64,000 nucleotides of DNA, from positions 1 to 64,000 of the forward strand of contig JBDSEV010000015.1 in the NCBI GenBank assembly GCA_039919885.1. The letters run 5' to 3'. The position numbers and the translations under genes were made by a program. Below, in pieces: positions 1 through 9,681 of this stretch. The notes beneath the pieces are model-generated. The model was not told the origin of the DNA and ran no database searches. It saw only the letters and a list, made by a program, of their open reading frames with translations. The DNA is from JACMLD01 sp039919885. Lineage in GTDB: Bacteria > Bacteroidota > Bacteroidia > Chitinophagales > Chitinophagaceae. Position 1 is the first letter of the stretch; each line of letters starts with the position of its first letter.

Positions 1-114
1 CGTCTTCACCTTGCAAAAATTGGTGTGGTGCTGGATGAACTTACAACAGAACAGTCGGCCTACCTCGGTATTCCAAAAGCTGGTCCGTTTAAACCAGAAC
101 ATTACAGGTATTAA
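1..114 (+). CDS. ahcY: Adenosylhomocysteinase, C-terminal end (partial)
   Basis: Frame 1 is open from the window edge to a TAA at 112-114 and encodes 37 residues. The tail, with HLAKIGVVLDELT followed by GPFKPEHYRY, matches the nearly invariant C-terminus of S-adenosylhomocysteine hydrolase, whose last residues (Lys and Tyr) reach into the NAD site of the neighbouring subunit. The enzyme splits S-adenosylhomocysteine into adenosine and homocysteine in the methyl cycle, in the cytoplasm. Only the tail is present, so nothing can be said about the active site. An intrinsic terminator follows directly. Confidence 0.9.
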   Translation, partial: RLHLAKIGVVLDELTTEQSAYLGIPKAGPFKPEHYRY

Positions 115-137
115 TTTCCAAAACGGAAACGAATAGT

Positions 138-175
138 AAAACCCGTTCTGCCACAGCAGGACGGGTTTTCTTTTT
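138..175 (+). terminator. Intrinsic terminator of ahcY
   Basis: A perfect 9-bp outer stem (AAAACCCGT / ACGGGTTTT) with an inner CTGC/GCAG stem is followed by a T-rich run. It lies 23 bases after the ahcY stop codon. Confidence 0.85.
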
Positions 176-288
176 AACGGCTGACAATACGTGTGCAGAC
201 CAATGATCGTATTATTTTTTTGAATACACCGGGAACAACCACCTGTACAAAAAATTGCCTGTACAGAAATGCACTGTTAAGGATTCGC

Positions 289-783
289 TTACAAAACCGT
301 TTTGGCTTCCTTAATTACACAGGCAATGGTAGTTTGCAGCATTTGCTGCTGGTCTGGTACCAGGCTAATGATATAGGGTTTGGGATTGCTGCCCGTTGTT
401 AGCTGGATAGAAACAATTTTTTTTGCAGCCAGCTTTTGTAAAGGCGAAGGCGTATACATTGAATTTTTGAAAATAAGATGAAAAATACCATCACAGTTCA
501 TCGACCCATAATTTTTGAATTGCGATTTTAATTTGCCGCCTTCAAAAACGATGGTCAGTTCGGTCTCTTCATCAAGGCAACGAACGGCGTTGGCGGTCAG
601 CACAAAAAAGAAATCAATTTCTTTGTTATTCACGTCTATCGATAAAGTATTACCCTGCAGATCTATAAATCCAGTACTCAACGTAGGTTTGCTGGTCATC
701 GCATCGTTTCCTTTTTTTAGCACGCAATCCTGGGCAGTTGCAGCAAATGGTAAAAAACAGATCAAAAAAACGATGTACTTCAT
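289..783 (-). CDS. Secreted hypothetical protein
   Basis: This is a 164-residue protein with a clear signal peptide (MKYIVFLICFLPFAATAQ, likely cut after Ala-Gln or just before it), so it is exported to the periplasm or outer membrane. The mature part is rich in beta-strand-type sequence (FIDLQGNTLSIDVNNKEID, LTIVFEGGKL) and has three Cys that could form disulfides. No family was recognised. It stands alone: ahcY ends convergently on one side and the drug exporter diverges on the other side across an 80-base gap. Confidence 0.7.
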   Translation of the reverse strand: MKYIVFLICFLPFAATAQDCVLKKGNDAMTSKPTLSTGFIDLQGNTLSIDVNNKEIDFFFVLTANAVRCLDEETELTIVFEGGKLKSQFKNYGSMNCDGIFHLIFKNSMYTPSPLQKLAAKKIVSIQLTTGSNPKPYIISLVPDQQQMLQTTIACVIKEAKTVL

Positions 784-864
784 ACTTTGTTTTCATTAAA
801 AATAATACCTGGGCGCAGCATAACCAATAACCGGTTGTTAAAATAGTATAGTTTTACCAAACCG

Positions 865-2112
865 ATGCCTCAAAAAAATAAAAAAACGGCTTATCATATA
901 CTCATCCTGGGCCTGCTTTCTGCAATCGGCCCTTTTTCTATTGATATGTACCTGCCGGGCTTTCCGGGAATTGCAAGAGATTTGCATACCACGGTAGGAA
1001 ATGTTTCTTTGTCATTGTCCAGTTTTTTTATAGGAATATCTGCAGGACAGTTTATATACGGGCCTTTGCTGGACAGGTTTGGCCGGAAACGCCCGCTTTA
1101 CATTGGCCTCACCGTCTATGTGCTGGCATCTATCGGCTGTGCCATGAGTACCTCTATCAACGCGCTGATCGCTTTGCGTTTCCTGCAGGCCCTGGGCAGT
1201 TGCGCCGGCATAGTGGCCGCAAGGGCAATGGTGCGGGATATCTTTGCGGTGGAAGACAATGCAAAAGTATTTTCACTGCTGATGCTGGTAATCGGCGTCT
1301 CGCCTATTATTGCGCCTACACTGGGCGGCTACATTTCGGCGGCATTTGGCTGGAAATACATTTTTATACTTCTATCACTGATGGTTACGGGCATACTGGT
1401 GGCGGTGCATTTTACACTGGCTGAAACCCGTGCTCCGGATACCTCACGTTCGCTTAAACCCATTTCTATCATCAGAAATTTTATAGCAGTATTGAAAGAT
1501 CCCCAATTTTATACCTATGCATTTACCGGGGCGGTCGCCTCGGCTGGCCTTTACGCCTATATCGCGGGTTCGCCCCATGTATTTATGGAACTGTTCAAAG
1601 TAACCGAAAAGCAATATGGATGGATTTTCGCGCTCATAGCCCTTGGTTTAATCGGCGCCAGCCAAATCAATACCGTGTTGCTTAAAAATTATAGCAGCCA
1701 GCAGATTATTAACGTGGCCTTGTGCTGCCAAAGCATTACTGGTTTACTCTTATTTATTGGCACCGCTACTGGTTTCCTGGAACTGTTCAGCACCATATTT
1801 TTTATTTTTATTTTTTTGTCCTGCCAGGGTTTTACTTTTCCGAACTCTTCCGCGCTTTCGCTGGCACCTTTCAGTAAAAATGCGGGCACCGCTTCCGCAC
1901 TACTGGGTGGTATCCAGATGAGTATCGGCGCGTTTACTTCGGCCATGGTAAGCATACTGCAGAACCATACCGCCTTACCCATGACGGGTGTAATGGCGTG
2001 TTGCGCGGTGCTTAGCTTTATACTGGTGATGGCGGGCAACCGTATCATTCGTTACCGTACCAATATATTGGACGTAGAAGCGCAATCAGCAGATATGATC
2101 AGCAGCAGCTGA
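865..2112 (+). CDS. Bcr/CflA-family multidrug efflux MFS transporter
   Basis: A 415-residue protein with about 12 predicted membrane helices. The N-terminal half carries the Bcr/CflA signatures: SIDMYLPGFPGIARDL at the end of helix 1, then the MFS motif A version GPLLDRFGRKRPLY in the loop between helices 2 and 3, and ALRFLQALGSCAG in helix 4. Family members are proton-driven inner-membrane exporters of drugs such as bicyclomycin and chloramphenicol, or of sulfonamides and amino acids (Cys). The substrate cannot be read from the sequence. Length is normal for the family. The ATG at 865 is the first start and gives a Lys/Asn-rich cytoplasmic N-terminus. Confidence 0.9.
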   Translation: MPQKNKKTAYHILILGLLSAIGPFSIDMYLPGFPGIARDLHTTVGNVSLSLSSFFIGISAGQFIYGPLLDRFGRKRPLYIGLTVYVLASIGCAMSTSINALIALRFLQALGSCAGIVAARAMVRDIFAVEDNAKVFSLLMLVIGVSPIIAPTLGGYISAAFGWKYIFILLSLMVTGILVAVHFTLAETRAPDTSRSLKPISIIRNFIAVLKDPQFYTYAFTGAVASAGLYAYIAGSPHVFMELFKVTEKQYGWIFALIALGLIGASQINTVLLKNYSSQQIINVALCCQSITGLLLFIGTATGFLELFSTIFFIFIFLSCQGFTFPNSSALSLAPFSKNAGTASALLGGIQMSIGAFTSAMVSILQNHTALPMTGVMACCAVLSFILVMAGNRIIRYRTNILDVEAQSADMISSS

Positions 2113-2272
2113 TATGAGGCCGGACGATTGGCGCAGGCTGCCAACGCAGGCCAATTTGACTCAGTACTTTGTGTGAACAACTTTAACAGCCTGAACTGTT
2201 AATGAAAAGCCTTTTTAGCATAAAATTTGTTGCTGGATACCGGGTTGTTTAACTATTAATTTATCTTAGATC

Positions 2273-2542
2273 ATGCATATCCAATTTATAAAAAATATAC
2301 AGTTTACAAGGCTCATAAAAGCAGATGGTCACCTGCGGGAATTTAATTTCAGAAAATTAACCGGTTTCCAGGATGAGCTCTTTACAGTAGACGTGAGCGA
2401 CGACCGCGGTAACCGCATCATGTTCCGCATGCGCAAAGAAGATGGCATATGGAAGATTGTAGCGCAGCCTTTGCCTGAATGGGTAGCAAAAAATGAGGGT
2501 ACCTTCAATGATGTGATTGAGGAAGAACTTCGTACGGTTTAA
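2273..2542 (+). CDS. Small conserved-looking hypothetical protein
   Basis: An 89-residue acidic protein without signal peptide or membrane segment. The pattern of alternating hydrophobic residues (ELFTVDVSDDRGNRIMFRM, then DGIWKIVAQPLPEWV) suggests a single small beta-sheet domain. The ATG at 2273 follows an AT-rich leader with a weak -7-like TATCTTAG at 2262-2269. No family was recognised. It is not opposite another gene, has sensible codon usage, and so is probably real. Confidence 0.65.
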   Translation: MHIQFIKNIQFTRLIKADGHLREFNFRKLTGFQDELFTVDVSDDRGNRIMFRMRKEDGIWKIVAQPLPEWVAKNEGTFNDVIEEELRTV

Positions 2543-2776
2543 TCATTCTCCCGGTTTTAGTTATTATCGCTGTCTGCCACGTAAGAAAATGCAGTAAATT
2601 TTTGTGTACGTTATCCGGATACACGGGTAAAGATCTTGCCTGCTCAATCAAAATTCTCCTATTGGCCGTGTTTCTACAAGCTGATGCTTCCATGCCAGAC
2701 GGGCATGCGCGTACGCGCGAAGTATTGCGCATCAGGATACCACCGTATAATCAGCTTAATTTGCTACAGCAGTAAG

Positions 2777-4192
2777 TTATTTTACCGGTGATTGATCCAC
2801 GGACCAATTGTCTGTCCGGAAAGGGGTTAAAGGCAGCCCTTCAGTGGACAATACATTTCCAACCAGCGTGTTACCGAAGCCATAGCGGATAAACACCGGT
2901 TGCTTCACCTGTTTGTTCCAAAGTACAATTTTGCCTTTTTCCACCTTGCCTGCTGCGGGTAGCCAGTTTTCCGTTTCGCCGGAAATATAAAAACCCGTTA
3001 ATCCTTCCTTATTTTGAAAACCGTTGGGCGCGTTGTCTATGCTGAGCATTATTTTATTGCCTTTGGTTTCTTTGCTCTTGTACACAGGATTCTTATATAC
3101 CACATCCGTCTTGTGATAGGTGTCTGCCAATGCCCAGTTTGCCAGGCGATTGCCCACCGTCCGTTTGTGCGATGGATGTATATTGGTAACTGAATCAATT
3201 AAATCCGTTATAACTACCATACCTACATTGCGGTGTGCCATTGTTTTTGTCTGTGCTTCCTGCAACAGCGCGCCGATATTATTGCTGCCATACTTATAGG
3301 GTGCTATCTGGACATAGTAAAACGGAATTTCCTTTTTCCACGCCAGCCGCCAGGCATCAATCATGGTGGTAAACAATTTACCATACGTATCATTGGTGCT
3401 GGTATTGCTTTCACCCTGGTACCAGATGGCCCCTGCAATGCTAAAAGGCGTTACCGGTGCCACCATGGCGTTGTAGGCAATGCCCGGTGCATTGGGCCAT
3501 CCCGCCGCAGGTGTCAATTTTGCAGCAGCTGTTTTTAAAACAATATCGCTGCTCACCAGTTCCTCCGGCGTCCATACTTCAGCCGGTGTACCGCCCCAAC
3601 TGGTATTGATTAACCCGATTGGGATATTCAGCTGCTGCTGTAAATGTTTCCCAAAAAAATAACCAACTGCACTAAAGCTTTTCAACGTATTGGAATCACA
3701 AACAACCCAGGTTGCTTTTGTATCCTCCTGCAAGGTAGCTGCGGTAGCTTTGGGTATTTGGAAAAAGCGAATATTAGGATTGGCAGCAGTTGCCATTTCT
3801 GTCCGCGTATCTTTTTCACCCTTATTATAGCTCCATTCCATATTGGATTGGCCGGAACAAACCCATACTTCGCCAATCAGTACATTTTGTAAGGTGATTG
3901 TTTTGCTCCTCCCCGCAATGGTAATGTTGTAGGGGCCGCCGGCTGCCGGCGTTTTTACTTTCAGTTTCCATTTGGCACCATTGCTGGTAACAACAGAATC
4001 CGTTTTATTGTCCCAGGCAGTAGTCACGAAAATTTTCTCCCCGGGCCCCGCCCATCCCCATATTGCTACCGAATCATTTTGCTGTAACACCATATCAGAC
4101 GCAATCACCGCCGGTAACCGGAGCTGCGCTGACAGCTTCCCCCCAATACAACAACTGCATATAAAAATTATGACAATGGATTTAATTTTCAT
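2777..4192 (-). CDS. Sialate O-acetylesterase (SGNH hydrolase fold)
   Basis: A 471-residue exported protein. It has a signal peptide at residues 1-22 (hydrophobic core IVIIFICSCCIGG, ending LSAQ), then a small beta-domain, then an SGNH esterase domain with the block I motif SGQSNMEW (Ser116 the likely nucleophile), GAIWYQGESNT for the oxyanion part and a late DSVTNIHPSHKR segment carrying the catalytic His. Family members remove 9-O-acetyl groups from sialic acids, or acetyl groups from plant polysaccharides in many Bacteroidota. The second role is as likely here, since no other sialic-acid gene is near. Start chosen at the ATG giving the signal peptide. Confidence 0.88.
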   Translation of the reverse strand: MKIKSIVIIFICSCCIGGKLSAQLRLPAVIASDMVLQQNDSVAIWGWAGPGEKIFVTTAWDNKTDSVVTSNGAKWKLKVKTPAAGGPYNITIAGRSKTITLQNVLIGEVWVCSGQSNMEWSYNKGEKDTRTEMATAANPNIRFFQIPKATAATLQEDTKATWVVCDSNTLKSFSAVGYFFGKHLQQQLNIPIGLINTSWGGTPAEVWTPEELVSSDIVLKTAAAKLTPAAGWPNAPGIAYNAMVAPVTPFSIAGAIWYQGESNTSTNDTYGKLFTTMIDAWRLAWKKEIPFYYVQIAPYKYGSNNIGALLQEAQTKTMAHRNVGMVVITDLIDSVTNIHPSHKRTVGNRLANWALADTYHKTDVVYKNPVYKSKETKGNKIMLSIDNAPNGFQNKEGLTGFYISGETENWLPAAGKVEKGKIVLWNKQVKQPVFIRYGFGNTLVGNVLSTEGLPLTPFRTDNWSVDQSPVK

Positions 4193-4374
4193 TTTCTGAT
4201 AATTTGTTTAAAAATAAGGGAGCAGGCGCAATAAACAAGACGCCCGATGGTTACTTTCTTGAATAATCATCTGCGCCGCGGCTGATGACTTCACCAACCA
4301 CGCGCTCCTATGCTTTTTATTTACTACTTTTAACGGGCCCGTGTACCGGGTTTCTGTTTCCACAAACTACCTGC

Positions 4375-6948
4375 ATGATACCCGATGTAAAACAGGATGC
4401 ACTTTTTGATCATTACAGCAGCATCCCGCATTTTTATGATGAATTATTAGATGCCGATGGCAATCCCCGGCCCAACTGGAAAACATTTTTTCAATCTTTT
4501 AGCAAACTGGGCAACGAAGAAATTATGAGCCGCAGCCAGGACATGCTGCGCCTGCTGAAAGAAAACGGCGTTACCTATAACATCTACGACGACCCGGCCG
4601 GGCTTAACCGCCCCTGGAAATTGGACCTCCTCCCCTTTTTGATCAATAAAGAAGAATGGCAAAAAATTGAATCCGGTTTAATACAACGGGCACGCCTGCT
4701 AGACCTGGTACTCAAAGATATTTACGGCAACCAGGAACTCATTAAGCTGGGCCTGTTGCCCATGGAACTGGTCTACAACCATGCTGGCTTTTTACGCCAG
4801 TGCTGCGGCATTAAACAACCTGGCCAGCACAACCTTATTTTTTACGCGGCTGATATTGCCCGGAGTGCCGACGGAAAAATTTGGATAGTCAACGACCGCA
4901 CACAGGCGCCCTCCGGATCGGGCTACGCACTGGAAAACCGGATGGCCATGGCCCGTATATTGCCCGAACTGTTTAACGGATTAAAAGTGCGCCGCCTCTC
5001 CACTTATTTCAATGCTTTACGAAATGCACTCATCGAGATTGCCCCCGGAAAAAATCCCAATCCCCGCATTGTAATACTTACCCCGGGACCGAACAATGAA
5101 ACTTATTTTGAACATTCTTTTCTGGCTTCCTTTCTTGGTTATACATTGGTACAGGGTAATGATTTGATGGTAAAAGACAATTATGTATGGCTGAAAACAC
5201 TAAGCGGACTGGAAAAAGTAGATGTCATTCTGCGCAGGGTAGATGATGTGTATTGTGACCCGCTGGAATTAAGGGAAGACTCACAGTTAGGGGTACCCGG
5301 TTTAGTGCACGTATTGCGTTGTGGCAACGTAAGTATTGCCAACCCACTGGGCAGCAGCGTGCTGGAAAACCCCGGCCTGATGCCCTTCTTAAATAATATC
5401 GCTAAACATTTGCTTGGCGAGGAACTCATCCTGCCCACCATTGCTTCCTGGTGGTGCGGGCAACCGGAAGAAATGACGTACGTACTCGATAACATCAAAT
5501 CGTTGGTCATTAAAAAGATTTTTAAAGACAGTACCCGCAGTACTTCCATTGATGGGGCATCCTTAAGTACAAAACAGGTAGCAGCATTAAAAGAACGGAT
5601 AAAAGCACATCCTGCTATTTACGTGGGACAAGAAAAAATAAAGTTTTCTTCCACCCCTTCCCTGGTAACCGGCAAAGTTGAACCGCGCAATGCGTTGTTC
5701 AGAAGTTTCCTTGTGAGCAGTAATGAAGGGTACATTGCCATGACAGGCGGACTAACGCGCACTACCGCCAACCCCGGCAATTTTATTATCAGCAACCAGC
5801 AAGGCGGCATTAGTAAAGACACCTGGATCATTTCTCCTGAACCGGGTCGCATTTTAAACGTGCGCAAAGAACTGGAACGAAATTATATGTCTACCCACAG
5901 TGGCGCCTTACCCAGCCACACTGCAGAAAATCTTTTTTGGGTGGGCCGTTACACAGAACGGGTTTTAGGCAACGCGCGTTTTTTGCGTACGGTGATGCAG
6001 TTTATTGCAGAAGGTAACAACCTGCTTGCCGATAATGAGACCCAGTCTGAACAAAACCTGTTGATGGCACTCACCCATTTTACCAATACTTACCCGGGTT
6101 TTACCGCAGGCGATGATGATGAAAAATTTAAGTATCCCTGGAAAGAATTGCGCGATACTTTGTTCAATGAAAAAAGACCAAACAGCCTTAGCGCTAACTT
6201 ATTATTGTTTAAAAAAGCCGTCTATTCGGTACGCGATCATTGGTCTACCGATACCTGGCGGGTATTGCGCAGCATTGAAGAAGAATGGGCAAACGTAGAT
6301 GCTGCTCCCGCCACAGGGCATCACCGCATGCTGAGCGCGCTGGACAACCTGATTACTTCTATGGTAGCCTTTATCGGCTTGAACCGCGAAAGCATTTCAC
6401 GCGAACAGGGCTGGGTGATGCTGGACACAGGTCGCAAAATGGAACAAAGCCTGTTGCTCATTACCATGCTGTTGTCATCGCTGGTAAAAAAGCACGACGA
6501 CCAGACAGCGTATGATTTACAGGAAGCGATATTGGTGAGTAATGAAAGTCTCGTGAATTACCGGTACAAATACAGGGCGCATATACAACTGCCGCTGGTA
6601 CTGGACCTGATGCTGCTGGATCCGAATAATCCGCGTTCGCTGATCTACCAGTTAGACCGGCTGAAAGCCTACCTGTCGCAGCTCCCGAAATCGCAGTCGG
6701 CACATACACTGGCAGAACATGAGCGCCTGGTACTGGAGGCCTATACGTTGCTGAAGCTGGCCGACAAAGACGCACTGGCCATTTGTGACATTGACACATC
6801 GCGGTATGAAAACCTGCATACTTTTTTGTCGGCGATGCATGCGTTGCTGCTGGCCATTCCGGGGGCCGTTTCGAAAATATATTTTAAACATGCCACAACG
6901 CAGAAACAATTATTTTCCGCAGACATTGCTTCAACTACAAATACCTGA
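4375..6948 (+). CDS. Circularly permuted ATP-grasp / alpha-E domain fusion protein
   Basis: An 857-residue cytoplasmic protein. Residues about 20-490 form the circularly permuted ATP-grasp module (old DUF404/DUF407), with IWIVNDRTQAPSGSGYALEN, VILTPGPNNETYFEH, LEKVDVILRRVDDVYCDPLE and the terminal GGISKDTWII all visible. Residues about 513-850 form the alpha-E helical domain (old DUF403), beginning PSHTAENLFWVGRYTERVLG. In many bacteria these two are separate adjacent genes; here they are fused. Comparative work on ATP-grasp amidoligases predicts that they build a peptide-like amide product. The open frame reaches back to an ATG at 4285, but the extra 30 residues (TTRSYAFYLLLLTGPC) look unrelated to the family, so the ATG at 4375 (MIPDVKQDALFDHY) is preferred. 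The next gene is 12 bases downstream in the same frame. Confidence 0.88.
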   Translation: MIPDVKQDALFDHYSSIPHFYDELLDADGNPRPNWKTFFQSFSKLGNEEIMSRSQDMLRLLKENGVTYNIYDDPAGLNRPWKLDLLPFLINKEEWQKIESGLIQRARLLDLVLKDIYGNQELIKLGLLPMELVYNHAGFLRQCCGIKQPGQHNLIFYAADIARSADGKIWIVNDRTQAPSGSGYALENRMAMARILPELFNGLKVRRLSTYFNALRNALIEIAPGKNPNPRIVILTPGPNNETYFEHSFLASFLGYTLVQGNDLMVKDNYVWLKTLSGLEKVDVILRRVDDVYCDPLELREDSQLGVPGLVHVLRCGNVSIANPLGSSVLENPGLMPFLNNIAKHLLGEELILPTIASWWCGQPEEMTYVLDNIKSLVIKKIFKDSTRSTSIDGASLSTKQVAALKERIKAHPAIYVGQEKIKFSSTPSLVTGKVEPRNALFRSFLVSSNEGYIAMTGGLTRTTANPGNFIISNQQGGISKDTWIISPEPGRILNVRKELERNYMSTHSGALPSHTAENLFWVGRYTERVLGNARFLRTVMQFIAEGNNLLADNETQSEQNLLMALTHFTNTYPGFTAGDDDEKFKYPWKELRDTLFNEKRPNSLSANLLLFKKAVYSVRDHWSTDTWRVLRSIEEEWANVDAAPATGHHRMLSALDNLITSMVAFIGLNRESISREQGWVMLDTGRKMEQSLLLITMLLSSLVKKHDDQTAYDLQEAILVSNESLVNYRYKYRAHIQLPLVLDLMLLDPNNPRSLIYQLDRLKAYLSQLPKSQSAHTLAEHERLVLEAYTLLKLADKDALAICDIDTSRYENLHTFLSAMHALLLAIPGAVSKIYFKHATTQKQLFSADIASTTNT

Positions 6949-6960
6949 TATACCTTTCTT

Positions 6961-7839
6961 TTGCTATATAAAATTATACATACCACCAGTTATACTTACA
7001 ATGAGCCTGTGATTATCTGCCACAATATCGCCAGGCTGGTACCACGATCATTTGATAAACAGCGGTGCAAAAAATCGTTGGTCAGCATTAGCCCGCAGCC
7101 CGGCGCCATGAATGAGTACGAAGATTTTTTTGGCAACAAGCTGCTGTATTTTGCTATCCAGGAGGAACACCGTAACCTCACTGTTACGGTTACTTCCGAA
7201 GTAGAAAAAATTAACCAGGACAACCCCGAAATTAATTTATATGCGGCTGTGCCGTGGCAGGAAGTAAACGCACTGGCGAAACAGTCTGCAAGCGCCTGGC
7301 TGGACGTACACCAGTTTATACCGGAAACGCCGTTTACCACCGCTACGCCAGGGATACTGGCTTATGCCATGGAATCATTTACTGAAGGCAGACCGATGTT
7401 TGACGCCACCCATCATTTAATGCAGCGCATCTACCACGATTTTGAATTCAGGCCAGGCTTTACTACCATCTCCACGCCACTGTCGGAAGTAATGCGTGCG
7501 AGAAAAGGCGTTTGCCAGGATTTTGCTCACCTCGCCATTGGCTGTGTACGTTCAGTTGGCTTACCGGCCCGTTATATCAGCGGTTATCTTGAAACCGTTG
7601 CCCCGCCCGGAAAGGAAAAACTAACCGGTACCGATGCCTCGCACGCCTGGTTTTCGGTTTATATCCCTTTCATGGGTTGGGTAGACTTTGACCCCACCAA
7701 CAATCAGCTACCCGGTGTACAACATATAACGGCCTGCTGGGGCAGGGATTATGCCGATATAGCCCCCCTGAAAGGTGTCATCATCAATAGCGGTCCCCAC
7801 CAATTGGCGGTATCTGTTGATGTAAGAAGGGTTACCTGA
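6961..7839 (+). CDS. Transglutaminase-like protein (bacterial transglutaminase N-domain type), TTG start
   Basis: A 292-residue cytoplasmic protein. The N-terminal beta domain (residues 1-90, starting LYKIIHTTSYTYNEPV) is the bacterial transglutaminase-like N region. The core has the papain-like triad: Cys185 in RKGVCQDFAHL, His228 in GTDASHAWFSV and Asp244 in WVDFDPTNN. Such proteins act as peptidases or amide-transfer enzymes. It is the standard genomic partner of the CP ATP-grasp/alpha-E protein just upstream and is surely cotranscribed. Its upstream frame is closed by the TGA of that gene at 6946-6948, and the only usable start is TTG at 6961, 12 bases after that stop. Confidence 0.88.
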   Translation: MLYKIIHTTSYTYNEPVIICHNIARLVPRSFDKQRCKKSLVSISPQPGAMNEYEDFFGNKLLYFAIQEEHRNLTVTVTSEVEKINQDNPEINLYAAVPWQEVNALAKQSASAWLDVHQFIPETPFTTATPGILAYAMESFTEGRPMFDATHHLMQRIYHDFEFRPGFTTISTPLSEVMRARKGVCQDFAHLAIGCVRSVGLPARYISGYLETVAPPGKEKLTGTDASHAWFSVYIPFMGWVDFDPTNNQLPGVQHITACWGRDYADIAPLKGVIINSGPHQLAVSVDVRRVT

Positions 7840-8140
7840 CGAGCAACGGTACAATTGTATTGGTGTAGCAGCAAGTGTTCTAACCAACCGGCAATCCAGG
7901 CAAAAACTTGAAATACATTGTCAGTTGCGGGAACACGTTTATTTCTCTACATTTCCCCGAAATTTACATATCCTTAGAAAAGCTTACGCATACTTTTAAA
8001 AGGAATGATCGAAACTGTCCGCCATTAAGCCTTATCCCAAACGCAGGCAAAGTTAGAAGGTCATGCGTAAACACCGACGGCGCACCTGCGTACCCGCAGT
8101 TGCGCACAAACAAACATTCATCAACGATTACATTATTACC
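7840..8140. other. Intergenic region, leader of the propeller protein
   Basis: A 301-base gap. An open frame upstream of 8141 runs in from 8063, but its residues are basic and without family-like features, and it precedes a clean signal peptide, so it is treated as leader. A -7-like TACATTTC lies near 7968. No hairpin terminator was seen after the transglutaminase gene. Confidence 0.4.
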
Positions 8141-9670
8141 ATGAAACAACTCTTGCCCACATTGCTGTTTTTATCTTTTTGTCAACTGCAGGCACAGCAA
8201 CCTCCTGTAGGAATTTTTGACAACCATACGGACATCGGTCATCCTAAAAACGCCGGTTCCGCTGCGTATGATTCAGTCACCCAAAGCTACCAGCTGAAAG
8301 GTGCCGGCTATAACATTTGGTTCGAACGGGATGAACTGCACTATGCATATAAAAAACTGAAAGGCGATTTTATACTGACCGCCAATTTTGCCTTCGATGG
8401 GAAAGGCACCGATGCCCATCGCAAAATAGGATGGATGGTGCGGGAATCACTCAACGACAATGCAGCTCATATGAGCGCCGTTGCACACGGCGACGGGCTA
8501 ACTGTTTTGCAATGGCGCGTGCTACGGGGTGCTTTTATGAGGGACCCGCAAGATGAAATTTTTCCATCAAAGAAGCACTACCAAATACTACAGTTGGAAA
8601 GAAAAGGGAAAACAATGATACTGCGGGCAGCTCAGGTGAATGAACCGTTGCAGCTAATTGGCACACACGAAATGCCCGACATGCCGGATTCCGTTTATGC
8701 AGGCCTTTTTATTTGCTCCCATAACCCGGCGGTAATTGAAACAGCCAGGATTTGGAATGTGCGCATAGACAAACCCGTTACAGCAACCTATAATCCTTAT
8801 AAGCAGGGTTGGTTGGGAAGCCGGCTCGAAACGATTGACCTGGCAAATTTGGAAAGAAAAATTGTTTATCAATCCAAAACCGGTTTTGAAGCCCCCAACT
8901 GGATGCCGGATGGAAAAAAATTACTTATTAACCAGGGCGGCTCACTGTATACCGTAGCACTCGCAGGCGGCCCACCAGAAAAACTGAATACCGGTACTGC
9001 AAATAAACTGAACAACGACCATGGCATTTCATTCGATAAGAAAAAAATTGCAATCAGTCACCAGCGGACGGGTTTGCCGGGCAATGGATCTACTGTATAT
9101 GTGTTGCCCATAGAAGGCGGTGAACCAAAACTGGTAACTCCAAAAACGCCCTCCTATTTTCACGGATGGACAACCGACGATAAGGAAGTTTTGTATGTAG
9201 CGCAACGGGACAGCCTGCCGGTATTCAACATTTATAAAAGCAACGTAGCAACCGGTAAAGAATTGCAACTAACATTCAACAAAAGTGGGCATGTAGACGG
9301 ACCGGAAGCATCGCCCGACGGAAAATATATTTATTACAATGGCAGCCAGACGGGCACCATGCATATTTACCGGATGAAGCCGAATGGCAGCGGCAGCGAA
9401 CAACTGACGTTTGATGAATACAATAACTGGTTCCCGCATATTTCACCGGACGGTAAATGGATAGTATTTATTTCATTTTTACCGGATACCGATCCTAATG
9501 ATCACCCGCCTTATAAACGAGTGATGCTGCGACTAATGCCGGTTGCGGGCGGTGCACCCAAAGTAATTGCTTATTTGTATGGCGGGCAGGGAACACTCAA
9601 TGTTGCCTCCTGGTCTCCCGACAGTAAGAAAATTGCATTTGTAAGCAATGCAGAGAAGTTTGATGAATAA
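8141..9670 (+). CDS. Secreted TolB-type beta-propeller protein with N-terminal beta-sandwich
   Basis: A 509-residue exported protein. The signal peptide is MKQLLPTLLFLSFCQLQAQ. Residues about 25-210 look like a concanavalin/DUF1349-type beta-sandwich (YNIWFERDELHYAYKKLKGD, IGWMVRESL). Residues about 225-505 contain repeated PD40/TolB propeller blades with the typical SPDGK motif: EASPDGKYIYYNG, HISPDGKWIVFIS, SWSPDSKKIAFVS. The role is probably carbohydrate binding or envelope-associated; no catalytic motif is visible. The ATG at 8141 is chosen over 8063 because it begins directly at the signal peptide. It is followed by a convergent gene 11 bases later. Confidence 0.82.
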   Translation: MKQLLPTLLFLSFCQLQAQQPPVGIFDNHTDIGHPKNAGSAAYDSVTQSYQLKGAGYNIWFERDELHYAYKKLKGDFILTANFAFDGKGTDAHRKIGWMVRESLNDNAAHMSAVAHGDGLTVLQWRVLRGAFMRDPQDEIFPSKKHYQILQLERKGKTMILRAAQVNEPLQLIGTHEMPDMPDSVYAGLFICSHNPAVIETARIWNVRIDKPVTATYNPYKQGWLGSRLETIDLANLERKIVYQSKTGFEAPNWMPDGKKLLINQGGSLYTVALAGGPPEKLNTGTANKLNNDHGISFDKKKIAISHQRTGLPGNGSTVYVLPIEGGEPKLVTPKTPSYFHGWTTDDKEVLYVAQRDSLPVFNIYKSNVATGKELQLTFNKSGHVDGPEASPDGKYIYYNGSQTGTMHIYRMKPNGSGSEQLTFDEYNNWFPHISPDGKWIVFISFLPDTDPNDHPPYKRVMLRLMPVAGGAPKVIAYLYGGQGTLNVASWSPDSKKIAFVSNAEKFDE

Positions 9671-9681
9671 TTGCTGCTGAT

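Noticed and set aside
2505..2732. 75-codon minus-strand frame between the small protein and the esterase
   Set aside because: Arg/Cys-rich random composition overlapping the end of a more credible gene.
4285..4374. N-terminal extension of the ATP-grasp/alpha-E protein with a signal-like hydrophobic run
   Set aside because: The family is cytoplasmic, the conserved sequence starts after the ATG at 4375, and the run has no proper signal-peptide layout.
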